Translations under genes and position numbers: made by a program
Assembly: GCF_014256275.1 (NCBI RefSeq)
Contig: NZ_JACCFE010000002.1
Span: forward strand, 3,700,001-3,764,000
Direction: 5' to 3'
Origin: Rhodococcus sp. 4CII
Lineage (GTDB): Bacteria > Actinomycetota > Actinomycetes > Mycobacteriales > Mycobacteriaceae
DNA length: 64,000 nt
The notes under the pieces: model-generated
What the model was told of the DNA's origin: nothing
Databases searched by the model: none
Seen by the model: only the letters and a program-made list of their open reading frames with translations
In this document: piece after piece, positions 32,710 through 44,102 of the stretch
Numbering within the stretch: position 1 is the first letter of the stretch
Layout: every line of letters begins with the position of its first letter

Positions 32710-33651
32710 CTATCCGGCGGCCGCGACCGTTCTTTCCTGCCACCACCGGACGGTCTCCTCTGCCGCCTGATCCAGCGGCGTCGGGGTCAGTCCGAGCCGG
32801 GCCTCGCTCTCGGACGAGTCCATGACGAACGGTTCCTCGAACTGGTACAGCATCTCCGCGAGTTCGCGGCTGCCCTGGTGCACGAGTCCGCCGCCGCGGA
32901 TCACCCAGCCGGGCAGAGTGCCCACCTTCGGGACCGGAACGCCGGCGGCGTGCGCGTACGCCTCGACCATCTGCCGCTGGGTGACGGCCGGGCCGGTCGG
33001 CGCGTGCAGCACCGAATTCCACAGGGTGGGGTCGTGGGCCGCGGCGATCATCGCGGCCGCGAAGTCGGCAATGTATGTGAACGAGTGCGGCAGGTCGGCG
33101 GAGCCGAGCACGCGCATCGTCTTGCCGGCGAGAACGACGGGCACCATGCGCTCGCCGGCGTGCGCGTTCAGCACCTGCGGCCCGAAGAAGTCCGACGCGA
33201 CGACGCTCACGGTTGGTGTCGGGGACTCGGCCCGCGCCTTCAGTAGCCGGGTGCGGATGCCGCGCTTGCCGGAGTCGGCGGAGCGCGGGGTGTGTTCGGT
33301 CATCGGCTGCTGCGACGCGTCGTACGAGTAGAGGTTCTCGGGGAAGACGACGACCGCGCCGACGTGTCCGGCGGCCTCGAGGACGGTCTGCTCGGCGGCG
33401 GGGAGTTCACGTTCCCATGCATCGGCACTGTAGGCGGCGTGGGTGCAGTGGTAGACGGCGGCTGCTCCGTCGAATGCGTCACGGAGTGCGGCGGCGTCCG
33501 AGACGTCGACCTTCCGTCGCTCGATCAGCGGGTGGTCGGGACCGCTGCCCGAGCGGGTGAGGATCCGCACCTGTCGTCCCTGCTCGGCGAGTTGCCGGGC
33601 GACGGTCCAGCCGACGGGTCCGGCTCCGGTGACGATTTCGATGTTCGACAT
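32710..33651 (-). CDS. NAD-dependent epimerase/dehydratase (atypical SDR)
   Basis: 313 residues from ATG 33651; the longer open frame upstream runs through the TetR operators and is not coding. VTGAGPVGWTVARQLAEQG is the dinucleotide-binding motif. The YxxxK active site is absent: the region reads VVVFPENLYSYDASQQPMTE, so catalysis may differ or only NAD binding may remain. SDFFGPQVLNAHAGERMVP and LHAPTGPAVTQRQMVEAYA are similar to atypical SDRs. Operon with the MFS gene downstream; regulated by the divergent TetR. Confidence 0.83.
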   Translation of the reverse strand: MSNIEIVTGAGPVGWTVARQLAEQGRQVRILTRSGSGPDHPLIERRKVDVSDAAALRDAFDGAAAVYHCTHAAYSADAWERELPAAEQTVLEAAGHVGAVVVFPENLYSYDASQQPMTEHTPRSADSGKRGIRTRLLKARAESPTPTVSVVASDFFGPQVLNAHAGERMVPVVLAGKTMRVLGSADLPHSFTYIADFAAAMIAAAHDPTLWNSVLHAPTGPAVTQRQMVEAYAHAAGVPVPKVGTLPGWVIRGGGLVHQGSRELAEMLYQFEEPFVMDSSESEARLGLTPTPLDQAAEETVRWWQERTVAAAG

Positions 33652-33682
33652 TTCTTCTCCCGCTGGGTGAGGTTCTGGATTC

Positions 33683-33697
33683 GAGAGCACTGCTCTC
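33683..33697. promoter_or_regulatory. TetR operator 1 (GAGAGCACTGCTCTC)
   Basis: A perfect 15-bp palindrome with 7-bp arms, 31 bases upstream of the epimerase start, in the divergent region shared with the TetR gene. A second copy lies at 33737. Confidence 0.8.
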
Positions 33698-33736
33698 TGT
33701 GTGATTCGAGAATGCTCCCTTTCGTGCCCGATGTCA

Positions 33737-33749
33737 AGAGCAGTGCTCT
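33737..33749. promoter_or_regulatory. TetR operator 2 (AGAGCAGTGCTCT)
   Basis: A perfect 13-bp palindrome sharing AGAGCA-N-TGCTCT with operator 1, 53 bp away centre to centre. A TTGACA (33756-33761) follows directly and could be the -35 element of the TetR gene, so binding would block both promoters. Confidence 0.8.
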
Positions 33750-33790
33750 CGTTTGTTGACACCGCTCTCTGCCGTTGCCACCCTGGACCC

Positions 33791-34504
33791 ATGCCAGCAA
33801 CACCACGAGAACGCGCGCGCGAGCAGACGCTGCAGGACATCACCCGGATCGGTCGCGAACAACTGGCCGCGGTCGGCGCGGCCGCCCTGTCGCTGAGGGC
33901 CGTCGCGCGAGACCTCGGCGTGGTGTCGTCCGCCGTGTACCGGTACGTCAAGAGCCGCGACGAACTGCTGACGCTGCTGCTCGTCGACGGCTACAACGAA
34001 CTCGGCAACGCGGCCGAGGCGGCGGTGGCGGACGCCGGCGAGCCGCGGGAGCAGTTCCTGGCGCTCGGGCGCGCGGTACGCGAATGGGCGTTGCGTGAGC
34101 CCGCCCGATACGGATTGCTGTTCGGCAGCCCGGTTCCCGGCTACGACGCGCCCGGGGAGCAGACGACCACGCCGGGCACCCGGGTGATCTACGCGCTCGT
34201 CGGGATCTTCGAGAACGCGTACCTCTCGGGCCGGCTGGAGGCGGATCCCGCGGAACCCATCGACGACGGCCTCGCTGCAGACCTCGGCCGGATCCGCGCC
34301 GAACTCGGGCTCACCATCCCCGACCATCTGCTCGCGCGCGGCGTGCTGGTCTGGTCGGCGCTGTTCGGGGCGGTGAACTTCGAGGTGTTCGGTCAATTCG
34401 GCGCCGACACGTTCATCGCACCCGCGGCATTGTTCGAGCACCACCTCGCCGTGCTGGCCGACACGGCGGGGCTCCCCCGATGTAGAGCCGCGAACGGACG
34501 GTGA
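33791..34504 (+). CDS. TetR/AcrR-family transcriptional regulator
   Basis: 237 residues from ATG 33791. The HTH spans about 15-60 (LSLRAVARDLGVVSSAVYRY, VKSRDELLTLL). The C-terminal part (WALREPARYGLLFGSPVPGY, EVFGQFG) matches the TetR_C domain of the MSMEG-type regulators. It is divergent from the epimerase-MFS operon and probably represses it and itself through the two GAGAGCA palindromes. Confidence 0.9.
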   Translation: MPATPRERAREQTLQDITRIGREQLAAVGAAALSLRAVARDLGVVSSAVYRYVKSRDELLTLLLVDGYNELGNAAEAAVADAGEPREQFLALGRAVREWALREPARYGLLFGSPVPGYDAPGEQTTTPGTRVIYALVGIFENAYLSGRLEADPAEPIDDGLAADLGRIRAELGLTIPDHLLARGVLVWSALFGAVNFEVFGQFGADTFIAPAALFEHHLAVLADTAGLPRCRAANGR

Positions 34505-34581
34505 CCGCGGTGTAAGTGGCAGATACGGCGCAGTCGCGTCCTCCGTCACATCGCCATCCGCGGCGGTGGGATGATGTTCTG

Positions 34582-35187
34582 GTGGCGCACGCAGAAGAAC
34601 CCGAGGATCGAACGGCGTCGACGGAACCGGTGGTCCGCCCCGGCAGCTTGTTGGTCTCCTCCACAGATCTCGTCGAACCCGCATTCCGTCGCACAGTGAT
34701 CTATGTGATCGAGCACAATGACGCCGGCAGCCTCGGCGTGGTCATCAACCGTCCCAGCGAAACCGCGGTGTACGACGTGCTGCCCCAGTGGGCGCCGCTC
34801 GCCGCCCACCCGCCCGCGCTGTACGTCGGCGGACCGGTCAAGCGTGACGCCGCACTGTGCCTCGCGACGCTGCGCACCGGCGCCCAGGCCGACGGTGTGG
34901 CCGGTCTGCGCCGCGTCCACGGTCGCGTCGTGATGGTGGACCTCGATTCGGATCCCGAGGTCGTCGCGCCGCTCGTCGAAGGCGTCCGGATCTTCGCCGG
35001 CTACTCGGGCTGGACGTACGGTCAGCTCGACTCGGAACTCCAGCGCGACGATTGGATCGTCATCTCGGCGCTCGCCTCCGACGTCGTCGCTCCGGCCCGC
35101 ATCGACGTGTGGGCGCAGGTGCTGCGTCGTCAGCCGCTCCCCCTGGCCCTGCTCGCCACCCACCCGATCGACGTCGAGCGCAACTAG
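34582..35187 (+). CDS. YqgE/AlgH family protein
   Basis: 201 residues from GTG 34582, chosen because the mycobacterial homologue Rv0038 starts at the equivalent position; an in-frame ATG at 34516 would add 22 poorly conserved residues. GSLLVSSTDLVEPAFRRTVI, LGVVINRPSE, YVGGPVKRDAALCLA and FAGYSGWTYGQLDSEL are the family signatures. YqgE is widespread and structurally known, but its biochemical role is unclear. It precedes leuS by several genes in mycobacteria as here. Confidence 0.93.
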   Translation: MAHAEEPEDRTASTEPVVRPGSLLVSSTDLVEPAFRRTVIYVIEHNDAGSLGVVINRPSETAVYDVLPQWAPLAAHPPALYVGGPVKRDAALCLATLRTGAQADGVAGLRRVHGRVVMVDLDSDPEVVAPLVEGVRIFAGYSGWTYGQLDSELQRDDWIVISALASDVVAPARIDVWAQVLRRQPLPLALLATHPIDVERN

Positions 35188-35289
35188 ACCGCGCGCGACT
35201 GCCCGACACACCCCGTGCACGTCCCGGGACTGTCGGTGACGGGTGGTATCAACAGAAGTGGGGATCGAGAAGTGAGGAGGACAGCACAC

Positions 35290-35466
35290 GTGATCGATAC
35301 CTGTCACGGAACATTGATCGTGCACACGCTTTACGGAGCCGAGTGCACGGACGAGTCGTGCACCGAGTTGTCCGATGTCCGGCACGCCCTGATCATCGAT
35401 TGCGACGAACTCGGTGACTGTGCGTGCTCGGCGGAGTTCGGTGTGCAGTTGCGTCACGCATCCTGA
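35290..35466 (+). CDS. Small Cys-rich hypothetical protein
   Basis: 58 residues from GTG 35290, preceded by GAGGAGGA at a good distance. It has five cysteines among many acidic residues (IDTCHGTL, GAECTDESCTELSD, DCDELGDCACSAEFG). I do not recognise a family. The pattern could bind a metal or redox-active partner. It is convergent with and overlaps the last 13 bases of the Mut7-C RNase gene. Confidence 0.6.
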   Translation: MIDTCHGTLIVHTLYGAECTDESCTELSDVRHALIIDCDELGDCACSAEFGVQLRHAS

Positions 35467-36230
35467 GAATCCACCTCGAGCATCACCCCGACCTCCGACA
35501 GCCGCCGACGCAGTCTCGGTAGGTGGCTCCCCGGCCAGTACAGCTGCGCACAGTCCCGGCACCGGCTGAACTCCTGTCCGTGCCGCGCGACACCCGGCGG
35601 CACCTCGGCGAGCGCCTCGTCCCGGGGCACCGGCGCGAGCAGACCGTTGCACCGCGCGCACCGTGTGAACGGGGCGATCCGCGACCGAAGGTCGAAGCGG
35701 TCCAGCACTTCCCGCAACTGGCGGCGCGGGTCGGTTTCGTGGAGGAACGCGCCGTGCGTCAGCGCCGACCGTTTAAGCACACCCCGGTCCCGGGTCAGAA
35801 CGATGCGATGCTCGGCGAGGGAGATGTCCACCAGTTCGAGGTCGGCGAAGTCGTTGCGATAGCGGGTGTCGAAGCCGAGCAGTCGCAAATACCCGGCGAG
35901 GCGGCCGAGATTCACGTCGAGCACGAATGTCGGTTCCCGCAACGGCCGCGGACGGAGTTTCGTGACCCCGGTCAGATCGAGACGCTCGAACGTCGGGTAC
36001 ACCGCGACGCGTTCGCCGCCGCGGAGGAGATGACCGAAATCCACCGACACCTGGTCGACGAGGATCAGATCCACCTCGGTGTGCGGCACGCCCAGCGCCT
36101 CGATGCGGTCCTTCACCGACGGCGTGCCGTCGAACTCGTGCTCGAAGGTCTGCTTGCGCCGCACGGGCGGCAGGAAGTCGTTCAGCTCCTCGTAGAAGCG
36201 GAACTCGCAGCGGCGAAGTGACTGAGGCAT
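35454..36230 (-). CDS. Mut7-C RNase domain protein with N-terminal ubiquitin-like domain
   Basis: 258 residues. Residues about 1-85 form the Mut7-C ubiquitin-like domain (FRFYEELNDFLPPVRR, VDLILVDQVSVDFGHLL). Residues about 98-250 are the Mut7-C PIN-like RNase domain: FVLDVNLGRLAGYLRLLGFD with its Asp, and a zinc ribbon of four cysteines (TRCARCNGLLAPV, FSRCRDCAQLYWPGSH). Related PIN enzymes cleave single-stranded RNA. The biological substrate is unknown. Confidence 0.9.
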   Translation of the reverse strand: MPQSLRRCEFRFYEELNDFLPPVRRKQTFEHEFDGTPSVKDRIEALGVPHTEVDLILVDQVSVDFGHLLRGGERVAVYPTFERLDLTGVTKLRPRPLREPTFVLDVNLGRLAGYLRLLGFDTRYRNDFADLELVDISLAEHRIVLTRDRGVLKRSALTHGAFLHETDPRRQLREVLDRFDLRSRIAPFTRCARCNGLLAPVPRDEALAEVPPGVARHGQEFSRCRDCAQLYWPGSHLPRLRRRLSEVGVMLEVDSQDA

Positions 36231-36318
36231 GGGTGCACGTCCTCACACCACAGTACTGGCTGCCCCCGCGCGATCACGCGTCGAATGACGCTGTGCGCGT
36301 GCGGTGCAGCCCAATTGC

Positions 36319-37452
36319 TCAGGGGTGGCGGGCCCGGCGGGTTCCGAGAATGCCGAGGACCGCGCACAGAACGGCCCCCACCACCGACAACTCGAGGAGC
36401 GCGAGACGTATGCCCTGAAGGGTGATGGCAATGCCTGCGCAGATCGACGGCACCGCCAGACCGACGTAGTTCACGGTGAAGAAGGCGGCGAGGGTGCCGC
36501 CGTGCGCGTCGGGCGCGTGTTCGGTCGTCGCCGCGTTCACCGCGCGCATGGCCCCGGCGAACGACAGTCCGTGCCCGGCGCCGATCACCGCCGCGACAAC
36601 GCAGAGCAGTGCGAGCGACGGCAGGAAGTCGACGACCAGCAGTCCGAGCATGCCGACGCCGACCGCCCCGACACCCCACCACAGCGACGTCGACGCGGCG
36701 AGTCGGTTCGCGAGAATCTGCGCGGTCACCGAGGCGATCATGGTCAACGCCGCCGCACCGCCCGCGACCACGAGGTTGCTCACGCCGAGCAGGCTCACGA
36801 TCCACGTCGGAACCACCGATTGGAAGAGTCCGACGGCACCCCACGCGAGAGCGACGGCGAGGGACGACAGCCAGAACACCCGCCGGATCGGCGCCGGAAC
36901 GTGCGGGATCTGGAACAGCTGCGTGGGCCGGGCACCGCGCGGCGTGGTGGTCGGGAGCAGGAGGGTCATGATCAGCGCCGGCACGAGCAGCACCGCGAAG
37001 ACGACGTAGGGCAGGGTCAACGGGTGCGGCAGGTACTGCGCGATCGCCCCGCCGAACAGGGGTCCGAGGGCGGCGCCGAAGGCGGTTGTGAGGGTGGCGG
37101 CCAGTCCGGCCCGCCGGAAGTCGCGGGACGGTTCGTGCTCGAGCAGGGCGGCCGATGCGGCGGCGGAGCACGCACCGACGGCGACGCCGTGCGCGACCCG
37201 GCCCAGGAACAACCACATCGTCGAGTCCGCGAACGCCAGGATCACCGCACCGAGAAAGCTGAACGCGATCGCAGCTAGCAGGACGAAGCGGCGGCCGAGC
37301 GCATCCGACAGCGGTCCGAAGAACAGCAGCGCAGGCAGCAGTCCCGCAACGTAGACGGCGAAGATCAACGTCTGGACCAGCGGGGTGAACCCGAATTCCG
37401 AGCGGTAGAGGCCGTACAGCGCGGTGGGGATGTTCGCGCCGAGGAGCAGCAC
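36319..37452 (-). CDS. MFS transporter (start uncertain)
   Basis: 377 residues from GTG 37452, the only usable in-frame start. About 11-12 hydrophobic segments and the loop FFGPLSDALGRRFVLLAAIA identify an MFS member. The reading frame stays open upstream and encodes a plausible beginning of the first membrane segment (HGLNYLLA) with no ATG/GTG/TTG. The only nearby ATG (37576) is in another frame. The native start may therefore be disrupted or use an unusual codon. It is divergent from a GntR gene that may control it. Confidence 0.75.
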   Translation of the reverse strand: MLLLGANIPTALYGLYRSEFGFTPLVQTLIFAVYVAGLLPALLFFGPLSDALGRRFVLLAAIAFSFLGAVILAFADSTMWLFLGRVAHGVAVGACSAAASAALLEHEPSRDFRRAGLAATLTTAFGAALGPLFGGAIAQYLPHPLTLPYVVFAVLLVPALIMTLLLPTTTPRGARPTQLFQIPHVPAPIRRVFWLSSLAVALAWGAVGLFQSVVPTWIVSLLGVSNLVVAGGAAALTMIASVTAQILANRLAASTSLWWGVGAVGVGMLGLLVVDFLPSLALLCVVAAVIGAGHGLSFAGAMRAVNAATTEHAPDAHGGTLAAFFTVNYVGLAVPSICAGIAITLQGIRLALLELSVVGAVLCAVLGILGTRRARHP

Positions 37453-37644
37453 GGCGAGGAGGTAGTTCAGGCCGTGGAAGTGCCGGCTGGTCGTGCGGGT
37501 GAGGGCGGGCGGGGCGGTGACGGAGTGAGCGGTTGACGCGGACGTGTGGAGTCGCCTCCTCGGGGAGCAAATACATGGGACGTCCTACGTAGTGTAGACG
37601 GGGTGGTCGCGCCCGGCGAGCCGACGAGGTGTGAGGATGAGTAC

Positions 37645-38322
37645 ATGACGGTGGTTCGGCGCGAATCCGCGTATCAGCAGTCCCTGGACTGGATGCGTGG
37701 CCGGATCGCCCAGGGCGACTGGACCGTGGGCGCGCGGATCCCGACCGAACCCGAACTGATGGCGCTGCTCGGGGTCGGACGCAACACCGTGCGCGAGGCC
37801 ATCAAGACGCTCACGTCCACCGGCATCCTCGAGATCCGGCGCGGGTCGGGGACGTTCGTGCGGGCGCGCACCGACATCGGCGGGTTGCTCGGGCGGCAGG
37901 TCGCGGTCGCCGAGATGCTGAACGTGTTCGAGGTGCGGCGGGCCCTCGAGACCGAGGCCGTCCGGCTGGCGTGCGCCCGCCGCACCGACGACGACCTGCG
38001 GTCGCTGTCCTCGCTACTCGACGAGCGGGAGCGGACGGCGGATCACCCGTCCGGATTCGCGGACGCCGACCTCGCATTCCATCTCGGGGTCGTGGAGGCC
38101 GCGCACAACCCGGTGCTGTCCGACCTGTTCGCGGGCATCCTCGAACCCACCCGGGCCACCTACGACTACACCGAGGGCATCCACCCGCCGTCGCTGACCA
38201 CGGACGACCATCGTGTCCTCGTCGACGCGATCGCCGCGCGCGACGAGGAGGCCGCCGTCCGGGCGTCCCTCGGCTACCTCGACCGCGTACTCGAGGCGGT
38301 GCACAAGGCCTCCGGCCCGTGA
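37645..38322 (+). CDS. GntR-family regulator, FadR/FCD subfamily
   Basis: 225 residues from ATG 37645, with GAGG ahead. The N-terminal winged HTH contains IPTEPELMALLGVGRNTVRE and ILEIRRGSGTFVRA. The C-terminal FCD ligand domain has the helical pattern VFEVRRALETEAVRLACARR, DLAFHLGVVEAAHNPVL and DDHRVLVDAIAARDEEAA, with His residues positioned for metal binding. An 8-bp palindrome CTACGTAG (37585-37592) between it and the divergent MFS gene is a possible operator. Confidence 0.9.
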   Translation: MTVVRRESAYQQSLDWMRGRIAQGDWTVGARIPTEPELMALLGVGRNTVREAIKTLTSTGILEIRRGSGTFVRARTDIGGLLGRQVAVAEMLNVFEVRRALETEAVRLACARRTDDDLRSLSSLLDERERTADHPSGFADADLAFHLGVVEAAHNPVLSDLFAGILEPTRATYDYTEGIHPPSLTTDDHRVLVDAIAARDEEAAVRASLGYLDRVLEAVHKASGP

Positions 38323-38351
38323 GCGGTTGCGAGTCCCTGCACTCCTAACCC

Positions 38352-39323
38352 TCACGGGCGGCGGAGCCGCCGGTCCGCGAACGTGTTGAGCGCACCGGCC
38401 ATCTCCTCGGCTCGAGGGCTGGTGACGGTCAGCCGGTCACCGCATGCGGTCGTGACGATCACGGCGGGACCGGTCTTCGTGACGACGCCGTAGTTGCGCC
38501 TGCCCTTCACCTTCAGGCCCCAGCCGCCGAAGTCGTCGAACGGCTTGATCAGGTCGACGCGGGCGCCCTCGATCTCTTCGACGCCGTACCGGAGGGCGGT
38601 CATGCCCATGTTCACCACCCGGATGCCGGACTCGTCGACGATGACGCGGAACCGGAGCAGACTCACGACGAGCAGTCCGAGCGGAACGCACACCGCCACC
38701 GGCCACCATCCGCCGGTGAGCAGACACACCGCGACAGCGGGCACGCCGCCGAACAGGAGCAGCAGCACCAGCGAACCGACGGTGCCGAACCCCACACTGT
38801 CCGCGACGACGGACGGGTCGCTTGCGCGCGGCAACCGGGAGTCGGGCGGGTCGGTGGCGGCGACCCGGGTGCGGAAGTCGCGCAGCAGGGCGGCGCCGAT
38901 CAGACCGACGACGGCGCCGATCACGACGCCGAGGCCGAGGGACCACAACGGGAGTTCCGTGTCGGAGGGGTCGGTGACGTCGAGTTGGACGTAGAGCATC
39001 GCCACTTGCACCGTGAGGATCAGGCCGACGACCGACAGTCCGACGACGAGCATCGTGCGGCGCATCATCAGCATCGCCTGGGCAAGCGCGGCGATCGCGG
39101 CGCATCCGCCGCCGAACAGGACCGTCACCAGGGTGAACGTCCAGGCGCTGGACATCGGGGTGGCGAAGCCGTCGGGTGAGGTGGTGGTCCAGTGGGTGGC
39201 GATCTCCGCCGGAAGGCGAGGTTCCCAGATCGTCGTCAGGACCACTCCCGAGAGGGCGGCGACGATCGGCAGCAGCAGACCGAACACTGCGCCCGCGGGG
39301 TCGACGACGCGCGAGGAGTTCAC
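38352..39323 (-). CDS. Membrane protein with DUF1648-like region
   Basis: 323 residues with about six membrane segments. The N-terminal WEPRLPAEIATHWTTTSPDG resembles the DUF1648 motif (LPxxIPxHW...G) found in SdpI-type proteins. The C-terminal 100 residues form a soluble PH-like region (FRVIVDESGIRVVNMGMTAL, VTTACGDRLTVTSPRAEEM). Function unknown. It is 21 bases downstream of the next SdpI-like gene on the same strand, suggesting a two-gene unit. Confidence 0.75.
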   Translation of the reverse strand: MNSSRVVDPAGAVFGLLLPIVAALSGVVLTTIWEPRLPAEIATHWTTTSPDGFATPMSSAWTFTLVTVLFGGGCAAIAALAQAMLMMRRTMLVVGLSVVGLILTVQVAMLYVQLDVTDPSDTELPLWSLGLGVVIGAVVGLIGAALLRDFRTRVAATDPPDSRLPRASDPSVVADSVGFGTVGSLVLLLLFGGVPAVAVCLLTGGWWPVAVCVPLGLLVVSLLRFRVIVDESGIRVVNMGMTALRYGVEEIEGARVDLIKPFDDFGGWGLKVKGRRNYGVVTKTGPAVIVTTACGDRLTVTSPRAEEMAGALNTFADRRLRRP

Positions 39324-39344
39324 CGGACGGCCGTCACCAGCCGG

Positions 39345-39746
39345 TCAGGACGGCTGGCAGGCGCCCTTCAGCGAGCACGCACCGCAGGAACTGCCGCAGC
39401 CACCGGTGTCGGGGGCGGGGACGGCTGCAGCGGCGCGGGCGCCGAGCGATCCACCCGTCGCCGCGGTGAGTGCGGCGGCCACCACGCTGACGAGAACGGC
39501 GCCGACGCCGAAGACGCCGCCGATCAGGATTCCGGCGATTCCGCCGATGACGAGGAGTCCGGCCGCGGCGAGCAGGGTGGGCCCTGCGACCTTGTTGGCC
39601 AGCGCAAACGTCTGATCGTCGCGCATCGTCTCGGGGGTGCGGACACCCGCCCACCGGTTGCGCGGGAGGCGCTCGGCGAGGCCTGCAACGGCGACACCGG
39701 ACACAGCGACGGCGAGCACGAACAGCACGACGGAGGCAATCAACAC
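39345..39746 (-). CDS. SdpI-like membrane protein with Cys-rich tail
   Basis: 133 residues. Three to four membrane segments surround LPRNRWAGVRTPETMRDDQT, the signature of the SdpI/YhfL family, whose B. subtilis member gives immunity to the SdpC toxin. The C-terminus carries four cysteines in GGCGSSCGACSLKGACQPS, an unusual addition that might bind metal or an Fe-S cluster. Start at GTG 39746. Confidence 0.8.
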   Translation of the reverse strand: MLIASVVLFVLAVAVSGVAVAGLAERLPRNRWAGVRTPETMRDDQTFALANKVAGPTLLAAAGLLVIGGIAGILIGGVFGVGAVLVSVVAAALTAATGGSLGARAAAAVPAPDTGGCGSSCGACSLKGACQPS

Positions 39747-39861
39747 GGGACCAGGATACGGCGGACCCGGACGCGCAGGTGAGCCCGGGTGGGGTGAGGC
39801 TCTACCCTGGTTGACGGTATCCCCCTAATTCAGAATGTCAGCCAAGTAGATAGCGACCACA

Positions 39862-42726
<2,865 letters not shown>

Positions 42727-42747
42727 GGCCGGCGCCGGCGAGTGGCG

Positions 42748-43458
42748 TCAGCGGTCGAACACAGTCGTCGGCCGCTGACGCATCGCGTGCATCACGTCGT
42801 CGATCGAGTCACTGCGCCGCAGCAGAGTGAGCAGGTCGTGTTCGATCCGGTCGGCCTCGACGCAGATCTGCACGACGTCGGGGAGTGCGTCGGCGGGGAC
42901 GATGCAGACGCCGTCGTCGTCGGCGACCACGATGTCGGCGGGGTGGACCAGATGCCCCGACAGCCGTACCGGTTCGCCGATCGATTCGGTGACGAACCGG
43001 AATCGTGCCGCTCGCGGGGCCCGGCCGGTCGACCAGACCGGCAGGCCGCTGTCGGCGATCGACACCGAATCGCGCACCGCCCCACCGACAATGCAGCCGG
43101 CGAGGCCGGCGAGCTGCGCCCAGTGCGCGGAGATGGCGCCCATTACCGCGGTGTCCGCGGGGCCGGGGCAGTCGAAGACCGCGACATCCCCCGGGCGCGC
43201 GGAGGCGTAGAGGTCGCGGTCGCCCAAACGGGCGCCGAACCCCTCGACCATGTTGTCGGCCATCTCCCCGGGCAGACGTCGGTAGCGCAGCGTCACGGCC
43301 GGTCCGCAGATCTGCTGCCCGCGCCGCAGGGGAGACAGGATGTCGGCGCCGATCGCAGCACCGCAGCCGAGGTGGTCGAGGGCATCGGCGACGGCCGAGG
43401 ACACATCGGCGACGGTGGCCAGGGACGTGAGCAGGCATCCGCGCTCGGTTCGGGACAT
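42748..43458 (-). CDS. RraA-family protein (putative HMG/CHA aldolase or oxaloacetate decarboxylase)
   Basis: 236 residues from ATG 43458, which has GGAG seven bases upstream; an ATG 12 bases earlier lacks a site. The family pattern is present: VADALDHLGCGAAIG, GQQICGPAVTLRY, GDVAVFDCPGPADTAVMG, AGLAGCIVGGAVRDSV (the GxxxRD metal-site motif) and HPADIVVADDDGVCIVP. RraA-fold enzymes cleave 4-hydroxy-4-methyl-2-oxoglutarate or 4-carboxy-4-hydroxy-2-oxoadipate to pyruvate, or decarboxylate oxaloacetate; other members only bind RNase E. Divergent from an Lrp gene and close to leuCD and a hydroxy-acid transporter, so an enzyme is more likely here. Confidence 0.87.
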   Translation of the reverse strand: MSRTERGCLLTSLATVADVSSAVADALDHLGCGAAIGADILSPLRRGQQICGPAVTLRYRRLPGEMADNMVEGFGARLGDRDLYASARPGDVAVFDCPGPADTAVMGAISAHWAQLAGLAGCIVGGAVRDSVSIADSGLPVWSTGRAPRAARFRFVTESIGEPVRLSGHLVHPADIVVADDDGVCIVPADALPDVVQICVEADRIEHDLLTLLRRSDSIDDVMHAMRQRPTTVFDR

Positions 43459-43596
43459 CGTGATCTCCATTCGTGTGTGGTCATGTCTGGGCGGGCAGGT
43501 GGGGCCGCTGGTACTTCCTTGCCGGCATTCGGGTGCGGGGCGGTCGGGTTTCGCTAGGATTCGATGACCATGCTTCAGGGACGGAGTGGTTCACGG

Positions 43597-44076
43597 ATGC
43601 CGACCGAATTGGACAAGCTGGATCTCGACCTGTTGAAACTGATCGTCGAGGAGCCCAAGGCGGGTGTCCGGGAGTACGCCCGTCGGCTCAACGTGGCGCG
43701 GGGCACCGTGCAGTCGCGGCTCGACAAGTTCTCCCGCGACGGCGTGATCACCAGTTACCGGCCGCAGATGCAGCCGACCGCGCTCGGCTACTCCATCCTC
43801 GCGTTCGTGCACCTGGACATCGCGCAGGCGATGATGGACGCCACCTGTGCGCATCTCGCCACCATCCCCGAGGTTCTCGAGGTCAATTCCGTTGCCGGTC
43901 AGGGTGATTTGCTGTGCCGGGTGGTGGCGATCGATCACGAGGACTTCGAACGGGTGTTGCAGGAGATGATCGCCGGCGAGGGGGTGCTGCGGACACAGTC
44001 CGAGCTGGTGCTCAGTCGCCGCATCGCCCCGCGCATCGTGCCGCTGCTGGAAAAGAAGCGGGCCGAGGCGCCCTGA
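43597..44076 (+). CDS. Lrp/AsnC-family transcriptional regulator
   Basis: 159 residues from ATG 43597, with GGAG upstream; an ATG at 43564 is an alternative. The N-terminal HTH is VREYARRLNVARGTVQSRLD with a wing (DGVITSYRPQMQP). A RAM/ligand domain follows (about 70-150, FVHLDIAQAMMD, GQGDLLCRVVAIDHEDFERV). It is divergent from the RraA-like gene and convergent with leuD, so it may regulate either unit in response to an amino or oxo acid. Confidence 0.9.
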   Translation: MPTELDKLDLDLLKLIVEEPKAGVREYARRLNVARGTVQSRLDKFSRDGVITSYRPQMQPTALGYSILAFVHLDIAQAMMDATCAHLATIPEVLEVNSVAGQGDLLCRVVAIDHEDFERVLQEMIAGEGVLRTQSELVLSRRIAPRIVPLLEKKRAEAP

Positions 44077-44102
44077 CGAGGTCTCGGCCGCTCGCGTGAT
44101 CG

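Noticed and set aside
39747..39861. Possible T-box or tRNA upstream of leuS
   Set aside because: No cloverleaf, antiterminator or T-box bulge sequence was found; only a TTGACG at 39811 that has no well-spaced -10.
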